DNA of 64,000 nt from Trichodelitschia bisporula. Lineage: Eukaryota; Ascomycota; Dothideomycetes; Phaeotrichales; Phaeotrichaceae. Position numbers and translations under genes: made by a program. The stretch covers positions 752,999-816,998 of the forward strand of contig ML996700.1 in NCBI GenBank assembly GCA_010356995.1, given 5' to 3'. Below are positions 55,027 through 64,000 of this stretch, piece by piece; position 1 is the stretch's first letter; each line of letters starts with the position of its first letter. Under the pieces are notes generated by a model. It saw only the letters and a list, made by a program, of their open reading frames with translations, made no database searches and was not told where the DNA came from.

Positions 55027-57242
55027 TCAATCGTCAACATGACTGGGTGGTGCCAGCCTCGCCCGAAGATCGTGCTTGAGCTCCTCGGTACTCATCGTCA
55101 AGAACTTGCGCTCACGCAGCGGATTCGCCGCGATCTTGAAGCCCTCGAGACTCTCCATGAGACCAATGTGCTCATCGAGCCGCACAAAGTTGTTGCCCGT
55201 GAAGTCGACGTTACGTAACGAGTGCGCCTCGGTGAAGCCGTCGGGGAGAAAGGCAAACTTGTTGTCCTCGGCGAGGATCGTGATCAGCGCAGTCCAGCCC
55301 GCGAGGCCCGGCAGCGCGGCGATGGAGTTGAAGGCAATGTTGAGCGTCTTGAGGGTGGGCAGGTCGACAGCGAAGGCAGACCCGCAGAAGGCGCGCAGCT
55401 GGTTGACCGACACGTCGAGCGTCTGCAGGCGCGGCATGCCAGTGGCCTCGGGAGGGAAAAGGGTGCCGCTGATGGCGTTCTTTGATGCCAGAATTTCCAC
55501 GAGCGGCAGCTTGCTCAGCGCGAGCATCGGCAGCTCGGTGAGCCGGTTGTTGGAGACGTTAAGCACGCGCAGGCGAGTCAGCAAGCCGAGCTCGTCGGGT
55601 AGCCGCGACAGTTTGTTGCCCTGCACGTCGAGCACCTCGAGGTTTGTCAGCGTCTCAATGGACGATGCGAGCTCGCCTGTGAGCAGGTTGTCGCCCATGC
55701 GCAGCTCGCGGAGGCTGGAGATCTGGGCGATGGTCTCGAGCGCATCGTTCATAAGGCGGTTACGGGACTGGCGGGTTAGCCTACGATACATAGAAGGAAT
55801 GGTAAACTCACTAGGTTCAACGTCGTCAGGTGTTCCAGGCGGCGCAGGCCGACGGGGACGTCGAAGAGCAGGTTGCCGTGCAGGTCCAGGTGTTCAACGC
55901 CACCAAACTGCGGCGCCTTGTCAGGGTCATCGGCATCCGGGAACACAGTGTCCGGAATGGTCTCGATCTCGTTGTCCGCAGCTACGAACCGTACCAGGTC
56001 GACGACCTCGTTCCACATGGTTGTGCTCGCCTTGTTCGTCTCGTAGTCGTACATGTTTAGGACCTCATCCGGGATGGTCTTGAGGACCATGGCAGAAATA
56101 TTGAGGCGGCCGTCGATGCGCGCAGCATCGACGCGGAGCTGGACGGGGGACGGACCGTCCTTGCCTTGGTTGAAGGGGTCGGCATTGTCAAAGTCGAAGT
56201 CGGCGGGGAAGAGGTCCTTTTTGGGCTGCGTCTTGCGCTCCGCCTTTGCTTTGCGGATCTGCTCACGAAGGGCGGCTGAAGACTTGGATGCGCGCAGCTC
56301 GTGAGCGGGCTTCTCAGGAACATCGAGCTTGGTGCTTGGTTCCTTTGAATTTGGCTCAAAGAGACCGGCGAGCGGCGGGCGCTGTTGGGGAGCCCGGGCG
56401 GCGACGGTCTTGCTACCGCGGAAAGGGCGAGCTTTGGCAGCGGGAACTGGGGTGGAGGGAGTGCTGGTAGGGTTGATGTCGGCGGGGGTGGAGGTAACGG
56501 GTATGAAGAAGGGCGAGTTGGATGGAGACTCAGCGGCGAGGGCGGCCCTGGCCGCGGCTTTGACCGCTGCCAGCGATGGTTGTACCCTCTCCACGGAGCG
56601 AAGCACGCTCGCCTTCGTTGGGGATACGGCGCGCGTCACCTTGGGTGTGGCGACACTGATGCTTCGACGATTTGGCGTGGCGGAGATGGACGCACGCGTC
56701 TTGGGGTTCCGGAGAGGCGTCGGCGCAGGTGCGCGTTTGTTCTCACGCGACGACGGCCGGTTTGACTGTGATGACCCTGACCGCGGAGACGCAGGGCTCT
56801 CGGGGAAGATGCTGGAGCGGCGCCTCACACTCGCAGGTGACGGCGGGACTTGGGCAAGCGTCTCTTTTGTGCGGTCCAGCAGCGACAGGCGCGAGCTGCG
56901 GAGGCGAAGTTTGGGAGTCTGGGGCCCGTCGGTATCCTCATTGTTGCTGTCACTAGCCGAGCCTTTACGTTGTGAAGCGGGCAGGCCGGGCCGTCGGAAC
57001 GTGGTCTCTATGGGGGAGTTTTTCGGCGTGCTGACTGACGTGCGCGTGGAGCTGATTGACGTACGCGACGAAACGATGCGGGAGCTCGCGGATGAGGTTG
57101 TCGAAGCATTGGACGATGCCGCAGGTCTGGTGCGGGGGATCGAGACGGAGACCGGGCGTTTCTCAGCCGGCTTCGGTATTGGGAGGCGCGAAAGGCGGGG
57201 GATGGCCGATGGCTTGCGGGGAGGCGAGGACGGGGCCTCCAT
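55027..57242 (-). CDS. Leucine-rich-repeat protein with Ser-rich N-terminus (LRRC40-like)
   Basis: Two exons: 57242-55812 and 55767-55027, 44-bp intron, encoding 723 residues. I chose ATG 57242 (MEAPSSPPRKPSAIPRLSRL), because the additional upstream frame to 57431 looks non-conserved. Residues 1 to about 330 are Ser/Pro/Arg-rich and disordered; a short basic-helical segment follows (ALREQIRKAKAERKTQPKK). From about 385 to the end are at least ten LRRs of the SDS22/PIRL kind, for example LEVLDVQGNKLSRLPDEL and LRVLNVSNNRLTELPM. The motif RLNISAMVLKTIPDEVLNMY matches LRRC40-like fungal proteins. Probable scaffold; partner unknown. Confidence 0.85.
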
Positions 57243-58473
57243 GACGTAGGTTGAGACGAGACGAGACTCGATATCGAGGTGGAATGGAGTGAGGAACGGG
57301 TGAGGAGACAGGATTGAAGTTGAGAAGCGGGAGGGGAAGAGTTGAAGGTGAGATGGTGGATAGGGGAAGTGAACACGAGGGGCGGTTGCTCTTGGAGACT
57401 GTGTGCACACTAACGCGTCATCCACGGCCAATTAGATGAACGGACGTAAGACGGCGGGGAGGAGGGGATAAATAATGCATCGCAATGCTTTGAAATTATG
57501 TTGGAGTTAAAAGTGGTTGAGATCTACGGATGTACGATGGCGATCTTTTCATGGGAATTGGCTGTCCGATGAGTGACAACAGGCACTGGTTCCATGGAAT
57601 TATTGTACCGTATAATCCGTAGCGAGCTCAGCTCTACCTACGGGTACGGCATGGAAGGTGGGCTTGAAAATGGCAAGGCCAGAGATCGCCTTGCTTGGAG
57701 TAACGAATGGAGGCTTTGACTAGACTTGAAATGGAGAAGCGAATAATAGAAGAGAGCGCGATATCATCAAAATGCCCAGAGAGGCGTTCGTGCAGCCTCG
57801 TTGCCCGGTGAGACGGGGGCGTTTCGGATGTTGATGATCGACTCGTCCACACAACTTGGACACAACCCCCAACGCTGGCGCTCTCCCCTCAGTACTCTCC
57901 GCTATTATCCCCAGTGAATTCCCACATCTTGCCCCTCTCTAGTGGACTCCCCCACTGGAAATCTAGCACCCCCCCCTGGAAGTCTAGTGTGCCCCCCACT
58001 GGAAGTCTAGCGACCCCCCCACGCCCCACCAAACGAGGAGGAGAAATGGCGAAACGGAGTTGAACGGCCGTACCCCCCCGTCTCTCGGTATCCTTCTCTT
58101 CTCCAGTTTCATAATCTTCCCCTCATCTATGCTTGCGCATCGCTCCATCATCATTCTGTTCAGATTTCACATCGTCGATTTATGAAAGCCGTGATTAAAT
58201 AAAAAAGATCGACCAATCTGCGCGTTCATCCCGCCTCAAACGCGAACACCCGCGCACCCGCCTTGCCCTCCACCGGATTGGCTGCCATCCGCCCGCATCT
58301 GGAGAACAAGACGAACACCCAGCCATCCGATCCTCGACCACACCACAACACGAACAACTGCACCCACCCCTCTCCCCGCAACATCCGCCGCCTTTGCGCA
58401 ATCTGAACCTGTCTTAAGTTGATTCAGGCTCCGGTGAAAGCATCACCATCTGCCGCACGTTGAGTCTGCGAAA
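57243..58473. other. Divergent intergenic region with C-rich tandem repeat
   Basis: About 1.2 kb between divergent starts of the LRR gene and the coiled-coil gene. The repeat at 57941-58024 is listed separately. Otherwise no gene seen. Confidence 0.6.
57941..58024 (+). repeat. C-rich tandem repeat, ~20-23-bp unit, three to four copies
   Basis: Units of the form CCCCCCACTGGAAGTCTAG repeat with small changes (CCCCCACTGGAAATCTAGCA, CCCCCCTGGAAGTCTAGTGT, CCCCCCACTGGAAGTCTAGC). It sits between two divergent genes, so a promoter-associated minisatellite is possible. Confidence 0.85.
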
Positions 58474-59820
58474 ATGAATCAAGACTCGTCGCAAGACGGC
58501 AGCCAGCCGGCCTCTACTCTCGTTCCCGGCACGCCTACCCTCCAGCCTCAGACCGAGCCCTTCTCCTCCCATCTCGAGCGCGCCAAATTTGCGTCGCCCG
58601 CGCCGGTACAGAGCGCATCGTTGACGCCGCCACCGTCGTCCCAGCTTCTTGTCCGGTCCGTCGCGCGAACGCCGTCGCCGCCCACGTCGCATCTCGAGTC
58701 CCCTCCCCCGACACATCGCGCTGCGCTGGCGAGCGACGTCCCCACCCCGGACCAGGTGCGCGATGCGTCGGTTGACGAGCTGCGCGGCATGGTGGAGCGG
58801 CTGAGCGTTGCGCTGCGCGAGGCGCGCACGTCGGCGGCCCACTACAAGCTGCAGCACAACATGCTGCTCATCGACAGCTCCGAGGCGTCGAAACGCATGG
58901 CCGTCGAGCTCACCATGGCCCAGCGCGAGGTTGACGTGCTGCAGGAGGCCGAGGAGAAGCGTCGCATCGACTCCCCGCAACACCCGCTGGCGGACGTTGC
59001 CGCTGCCAACACGAACCTGATCCGCGATCTGACCCGCCACTGCTCCATCCTGCAGGCTGAGAATGACGAGCTACGCCGTGCGCTCGGTCAGGCGCACAAG
59101 GCAGTCGAGTACCGCGATGGCCAGCTCCTGGGACTCGAGGAGGAGAACGAGCGCCTGCGCCATCGCATCCGCAAGAACCGCGAGCACATGAACGGCCTGC
59201 TGGACTCCGTGCACGAGTCGCCGCGCTCGCTCGCCGGTACTCCGCGTAATGCGCCCACGAGCACGCCCCGCACGCTGCCGCCGCGCCATTTTGCTCAGCC
59301 GACGCCGCCTCACCGCGATAACCAGCCCTTTGAGGCCTTGCTGCTCGCGGACAAGGTACTTAGCCAGGAGACGGCAACTGCTCCCTCGACACCCAAACCG
59401 CGGCCGATCAAGCACCGCCTGGGCCACACGCGCAACACGCACTCGCTGTCATCCCTGCCGAGCACGCCGCCGCGTTACCCACAGACGTTACGTACACCAC
59501 CAGCGCTCGCTGCCATCCTGGAGCCGCCAGTTGCGGGCGCGCCGCTGTACCATCAGGCCGCTTCGGCTCCCGCACGCCGACGCCGCGCGAGCTCCGACTC
59601 AACCATCACGGCGTCGAGTGAAGACGATTTGCCCGAGAGCCAGGCAAGTCAGGCGGCGAGCAACATGCTACGCGCGACGGCCAAGGGACGAATCGTCGGG
59701 CGCGTGTCAAAGCCAGGTAGCGACAAGGAGAAGCGCCGCGTGGGCGATAAGGCGAGTCCGACCAAACGGAGCAAGCTGGGAGTGGGTTTGGGGATTGGGG
59801 TGAGTGGGGCTGGGCGGTAG
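58474..59820 (+). CDS. Coiled-coil protein of unknown function
   Basis: Single exon, 448 residues. The N-terminal 90 residues are Pro/Ser/Thr-rich. From about 90 to 245 a long heptad-rich region is predicted by eye (VDELRGMVERLSVALREART; SKRMAVELTMAQREVDVLQE; ILQAENDELRRALGQAHKAV; LGLEEENERLRHRIRKNREH). The C-terminal half is disordered, with many TPP/SP sites (possible proline-directed phosphorylation) and a basic end (KEKRRVGDKASPTKRSK) that may be a nuclear signal. No enzymatic domain. It looks like a conserved filamentous-fungal protein but I cannot name it. Confidence 0.75.
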   Translation: MNQDSSQDGSQPASTLVPGTPTLQPQTEPFSSHLERAKFASPAPVQSASLTPPPSSQLLVRSVARTPSPPTSHLESPPPTHRAALASDVPTPDQVRDASVDELRGMVERLSVALREARTSAAHYKLQHNMLLIDSSEASKRMAVELTMAQREVDVLQEAEEKRRIDSPQHPLADVAAANTNLIRDLTRHCSILQAENDELRRALGQAHKAVEYRDGQLLGLEEENERLRHRIRKNREHMNGLLDSVHESPRSLAGTPRNAPTSTPRTLPPRHFAQPTPPHRDNQPFEALLLADKVLSQETATAPSTPKPRPIKHRLGHTRNTHSLSSLPSTPPRYPQTLRTPPALAAILEPPVAGAPLYHQAASAPARRRRASSDSTITASSEDDLPESQASQAASNMLRATAKGRIVGRVSKPGSDKEKRRVGDKASPTKRSKLGVGLGIGVSGAGR

Positions 59821-60263
59821 CTTTTTGGCAGAGTTTTGGACGAACTGGCGACTAAGGCTGGGAATAGCGACTGGGGGCTGGACTGGAGTGAATGGCGCCT
59901 AAGAGGACTGGGGACTGGGACTTTTTGCAGGAATGGGTGGCTTCTGGAGACTTGGTGCTGGATCTGGGTGATGCTGGACGCTGAACGAACTCTGAATGAA
60001 GGGGTGCTACGAGGGCACTGGGCGAAGCTGGGCAACCCTGGGACCGCATGTCCCGAAGCTTCCAGCGGCACCACCGGGTCAGGACCCGATCATGCTCTGT
60101 ACTCTGTTTGCGATTGGATTTTTTTACGCAAGATACTCGATAGGAATTCAACAGTGCATCACGGCCCACGGGCGAAGTCTTGGTGGATCCACGCCCTGGC
60201 CCTAAGCTGTAGAGTTCCTGCCGCCGCCAACCGCACCTTACTCCTCTTATATGTGGGGACGAG
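59821..60263. other. Intergenic spacer
   Basis: About 440 bp. GACTGGGGACTGGGACT-type short repeats near 59870-59925. Should hold the histidine kinase promoter. Confidence 0.5.
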
Positions 60264-63027
60264 ATGGATTCCGCTCAACACCGACGACATGCAACCATGT
60301 TGCCTGTACACGCTCCCTTGGGCACTCGTTTGCCACCTTCCGCCGCGCTGCTGGCTGCAGATCCGCTGCCGGTGCTTGTGGTTGAGGGTGACCGACTGCC
60401 GGGGGCTTTTGTCAACGCGGCACTGCGACGTGCTGAGAGAGCATGGAATGGGGGGGCGCGCGCGTTTCGTGAGCGATGCGCCGCCGTGACGACGGAAACG
60501 GCGTTTGCGGGCTGGAGATGGACGTCTTTTGAGGTGGGGCGCTGGCGTGTAGTTCGAGGGCTGCGGAAGGACGACGGATGGACGGAGCAAAGCGAAGAAC
60601 TGCACGACACGAAAGTGGAGGAGAGGCAGGAAGCGGACCAAAGCGACGATGCAGCGGAAGAGATGACGGCCGAGTTCTACGCAGACGGATACGGCGAGGG
60701 CGCGGACGAGGACAAGTCTTTCCTGCGACGCATGGAGAGCGCCGTCGGCGTGTTCGAGTGCAACCTTGAGGGCCATCTGTTGCGGGCAAACGTACGTTTA
60801 AGTGTCCTTTATGACGACGACGCTGACCAGCAGGACACATGGCGCGAACTCAGCGATCACCGCGACTGTTGCTTCCTCGATCTCGTCCACCCAATGGACC
60901 AGCCCGAGGCTGCTGGCGCGTGGAGCCGGCTGGTCAGCGGTGACGCCGTGACATTCGAGACGCGCTGGGGCGAGCGCAGAGTGCTGTCAGACTGTATACC
61001 TGTGATGAAAGACGGGCGGCCAATGGGCGTCGCGGGACTCAGCCTCGATATCAGCGCCCTGGGTGACGGTCAGATCTTGCAGCGTACCGATAGCGAGCAG
61101 CGGGCCCTCGAATCCGAGCGTCGCTTTGCGCGCTTTGCCGAGATTGCGCCCGTGGCCATGTACATCATTGACGCCGACAGGCGGGTACGTCTCGCTGCCG
61201 TGCGCATATCTGCTGACGTTCTCAGATGCAGTACTGCAACGAGAACTTCCTCGAGCTCACCGGGTACCCACGGGACACCTGGCCAGAGGTCGACTGGAAC
61301 AGGCTTGTATATGCTGACGACATTCCCATCGTTGACTCTACCTGGCGCACGATACTCGCCGAGAAGCGCGAACACACGGCGCAGTTCCGGCTCCGGCGCA
61401 CTTGGGCCAGCGGCGACGGCATGGACGGCCATATTTGGGTACAGGCGCAGGCACATCCCGAACTCGAGGCTGACGGCACGGTGCGTACCGTCATGGGCGT
61501 GCTGACCGACATATCGCAGTGGAAGTGGGCCGAAGGCGTGCAGCGCGAGCGCGTCGAGGAGGCTCTCGAGGCGAAGCGCCAACAGGAGAAGTGCGTTGCC
61601 GTCGGCTACCCGTCCGTACTGACTCTCGCAGCTTCATTGACATGACATCTCACGAGATGCGGAACCCGCTCTCCGCCGTGCTCCAGTGCGCTGACTCGAC
61701 GCTCGACTCCATCGTCCTCATGCAGCAGCTGGGTCCCGACGAGAAGGTGCTCGCCGAGCTGCGCAGCTGCCACGACGCACTGCAGACGATTGTAATGTGC
61801 TCGCTGCACCAGCAGCGCATCATTGACGACGTCCTAACGCTCTCGAAGCTGGACGCCAACTTGATGGTCGTCACCCCGGTTGCGGTGCGTCCGGCGAAGA
61901 CGGTGGCCGACGCGGTGCACATGTTTAAGACAGAATGCGCAAACCTAGATATTATGCTAGAGTTTGATGTGGACGCGTCGCTGGAGGCCATGGGCGCCGA
62001 GTACGTGACGCTGGACCCCTCGCGGATGATGCAGGTGTGTCTCCGGAGTGGGCTGTTTTGACCGCCCCCTGTGCCGTTCTAACCAGGTGAGCTAGGTGCT
62101 TATCAACCTCATCTCCAACGCCATCAAGTTCACCCGCGGCCGCCGCCGGCGCAAGATATCCGTGCTGCTCGGAGCGTCACGGGAGCGGCCGTGCGCGGTG
62201 TGGAAGGACATAAGCTTTTCCAACCCGGCCTCGAGGGATGCTAGGGGCTTGTACGTGTGGGTCAGGGTGGAGGATACGGGGTGCGTTTGTTGCTGTTCTG
62301 CCTTGCCGCCTCCCTATCCTTTTCACTGCTCCTCTCCCTTCGTCTGCTGACTATCATCAGCTGCGGCCTCACGCCCTCCCAACAGGGTACCCTATTCGGA
62401 CGGTTCTCGCAGGCCACTCCCCGCACCCACATCCACTACGGCGGCGCCGGCCTCGGTCTCTTCATATCGAAATGCCTAACGGAGCTGCAGGGCGGTGCCA
62501 TCGGCGTCCAGTCACAAGAGAACATCGGCTCGACCTTTGCTTTCTTCGTGGAGACGCAGCCGGCGGACGACGATGGCGAGTCAAGCAGCGACGACGAGCC
62601 CCTAACGCCGTCCTCGCGCTGCAGCGTGCTCGTCGTCGAGGACAATCTCGTGAACCAGAAAATGCTAGCGGGGCAGCTGCGCAAAGCGGGCTATGAAGTG
62701 CACGTTGCTGGCCACGGCGAGGATGCGCTGGCCCTGCTGGCTACATCGCGCATCTGGCGGCCCGCTCCGCCGGACCCTGTGGCCATTGACATTGTGCTCA
62801 TGGACGTGGAGATGCCCGTCATGGACGGCTTGACTTGCACGCGCCGCATCCGTGATTTGGAGCGTGAGGGGAAGTTGGCGATGCGGATGCCGATCTTGGC
62901 GGTTAGTGCGAATGCGCGCGGCGAGCAGCTGCGCCAAGCGCGTGATGCCGGCATGGACGACACGATCACCAAGCCGTTTCGCATTCCGGAGCTGCGGCGC
63001 AAGGTTAGTGCGTTGGTGGGTGAGTGA
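60264..63027 (+). CDS. Hybrid histidine kinase with PAS domains and receiver
   Basis: Six exons: 60264-60791, 60831-61184, 61226-61590, 61632-62034, 62096-62280 and 62361-63027, encoding 833 residues. The first exon carries an unrecognised N-terminal region. Two PAS modules follow, the second clear (FAEIAPVAMYIIDADRR, then MQYCNENFLELTGYPRDTW). The HisKA box is DMTSHEMRNPLSAVL with phospho-acceptor His423. The ATPase domain shows LINLISNAIKFT (N box), VRVEDTGCG (G1) and GGAGLGLFISKCL (G2). The C-terminal receiver has VLVVEDNLVNQKML, LMDVEMPVMDG with phospho-acceptor Asp760, AVSANA and TKPF. No membrane span, so it is a cytosolic sensor feeding a phosphorelay (Ypd1-type transfer protein). The first intron (39 nt) is in frame and could be retained. 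Acceptor choice in intron 4 (GCTAG rather than the earlier CAG) avoids a stop and restores the QVLINL motif. Confidence 0.9.
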
Positions 63028-63299
63028 GGGTTGCGGATCGGCTCGTGGCTGCTTGGGTGACGTGTTGAACGCGATTGTGTATGCTTTTAGGAGATACCAT
63101 GGTGTTTGTTTCATCGTAAATGAATAGATGTTGACGTGTAGTAGGATGTCAGTGATCATGAGAACCATTTTTTTTGGATTCAGCTTCAAGGTTCTGCCCA
63201 CATTAGAGCACCGGGGTGCTTGCTATCTAAGTTCAACTCTCTAAACTCTGGATCGCTTGGCTAGCTTCAACGGTAATAACGCGTAGCCAGCCCAATCGA
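63028..63299. other. Intergenic spacer
   Basis: About 270 bp between the kinase gene stop and the fossil element. No feature seen. Confidence 0.5.
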
Positions 63300-64000
63300 C
63301 CCTGAGCAACCCCGCACAGTACGTGGCCTGTACCCTTTGCCACTTCTTTCCGAGGACACAGTAAAGGCCGTGTCTTCCACAACGCACTTCACTCCATTAA
63401 CAACTTCTATTGACGCAGCTGCTCTTGCCACAAGCATTTTGAAACAGCCCCTCAAACCCTTCGGCTGCACTGTAAGTATCGTCGTGTCCATTCAGATACT
63501 CCTGCACCGTCGGCCCCACTTTTCAACGTTCTCGATGCCTAACATGGCCTCGTCTGATCAGTTCAACGGCCTTGTCGTGGGAGATCAATGCCGGGCCTTG
63601 ACCTTATTGGCTCCCCGCGATCTTCCCCTGCGGCTGCTGCCACGTCACGCCAGCATTCCCGCACCCCGCCGTGCCTTAGGCAGACGGCAGCGCGATCTGC
63701 TCAAGAGTCTGGCGGCTCGCTCTTCAGATAGATCTTTGTGGAAGTAACTTGTTCATGCCTGCACCATACCCATCGTCACTTCCACACTTTGCACACCCCT
63801 GACAGAACCACCTCCAGAACGATTGGGCACAATTCCTGCCAGCAGCGGAGTTTGCCGCAAACAATGCCGAGTCGTCAACCACCGATGTATCGCCATTTTT
63901 CGCCAATTACGGGCAAAACCCACGTATTGGATTCGAAGAATCGCTCGGACCAAGCGATGCAGTAGCCGAAGTAAATCGACTGGTCGAGAAGATGAAGAAG
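63300..64000 (+). mobile_element. Fossil Ty3/Gypsy LTR retrotransposon fragment (integrase part), broken
   Basis: The translated region resembles the integrase core (HFTPLTTSIDAAALA) and, further on, the end of the integrase domain ([10 protein letters not shown] and SPFFANYG-type words) of Ty3/Gypsy polyproteins. It is broken in several places and continues beyond the window edge. No terminal repeat is inside the window. It appears old. Confidence 0.75.

Noticed and set aside
57243-57431. Upstream 63-codon extension of the LRR protein
   Set aside because: The extension is Ser/Pro/Phe-rich without conservation features and the downstream MEAPSSPPRKP start looks like the natural N-terminus.
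62074-62095. Earlier CAG acceptor in intron 4 of the histidine kinase
   Set aside because: Using it brings an in-frame stop at once; the later CTAG acceptor restores the conserved N box.

Overview
The window is nuclear DNA of a filamentous ascomycete (Pezizomycotina). Evidence: many short spliceosomal introns (about 39-110 bp, usually GTRNGT donors, CTAAC/CTGAC branch sites and YAG acceptors), a HET-domain gene, a PTH11-like fungal rhodopsin-domain protein, a PiT phosphate transporter, peroxisomal uricase and a hybrid histidine kinase with no sensor membrane segments. A class such as Dothideomycetes is possible but cannot be fixed from sequence reading alone. Gene models below were spliced by hand; every multi-exon model given with full exon coordinates keeps frame across all its junctions.

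Layout. 1-6 kb: 3' end of AFG2, an intron-containing tRNA-Ala(TGC), a small secreted CE4 (chitin deacetylase-like) gene, then about 3 kb with no convincing gene. 6-17 kb: RPL13, a rhodopsin-domain membrane protein, an SR-protein kinase and an unrecognised multi-exon gene. 17-25 kb is dense: an ALY/RRM-like protein, Mediator subunit 27 with a long in-frame upstream ORF, an unknown small protein, a nuclear-encoded ATP8 and, divergent from it, the nucleoporin Nic96. 25-35 kb is accessory: a HET protein with an N-terminal multi-span membrane region, a diverged tandem array with a 100/300-bp periodicity, two orphan ORFs, a pterin dehydratase gene whose 3' end runs into a short palindromic repeat, and 3 kb of gene-free DNA. 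35-42 kb: Na+/phosphate symporter and a CSC1/OSCA channel, followed by the cleanest copy of the palindromic repeat. 43-55 kb: proline-rich orphan, Ufd1-AZUL protein, uricase, mitochondrial ribosomal protein L13, ERG25. 55-63 kb: LRR protein, coiled-coil protein, hybrid histidine kinase. The last 0.7 kb is a fossil Ty3/Gypsy fragment running off the edge.

The genes do not form a cluster or pathway; most are housekeeping genes in ordinary fungal order. The most interesting points are ATP8, normally mitochondrial, sitting in the nucleus behind an acquired presequence; the membrane-HET fusion architecture; a three-copy palindromic mini-element, one copy of which supplies the end of a coding sequence; and a strong change of GC skew inside genes (C-rich coding strand at the 5' end, G-rich at the 3' end).
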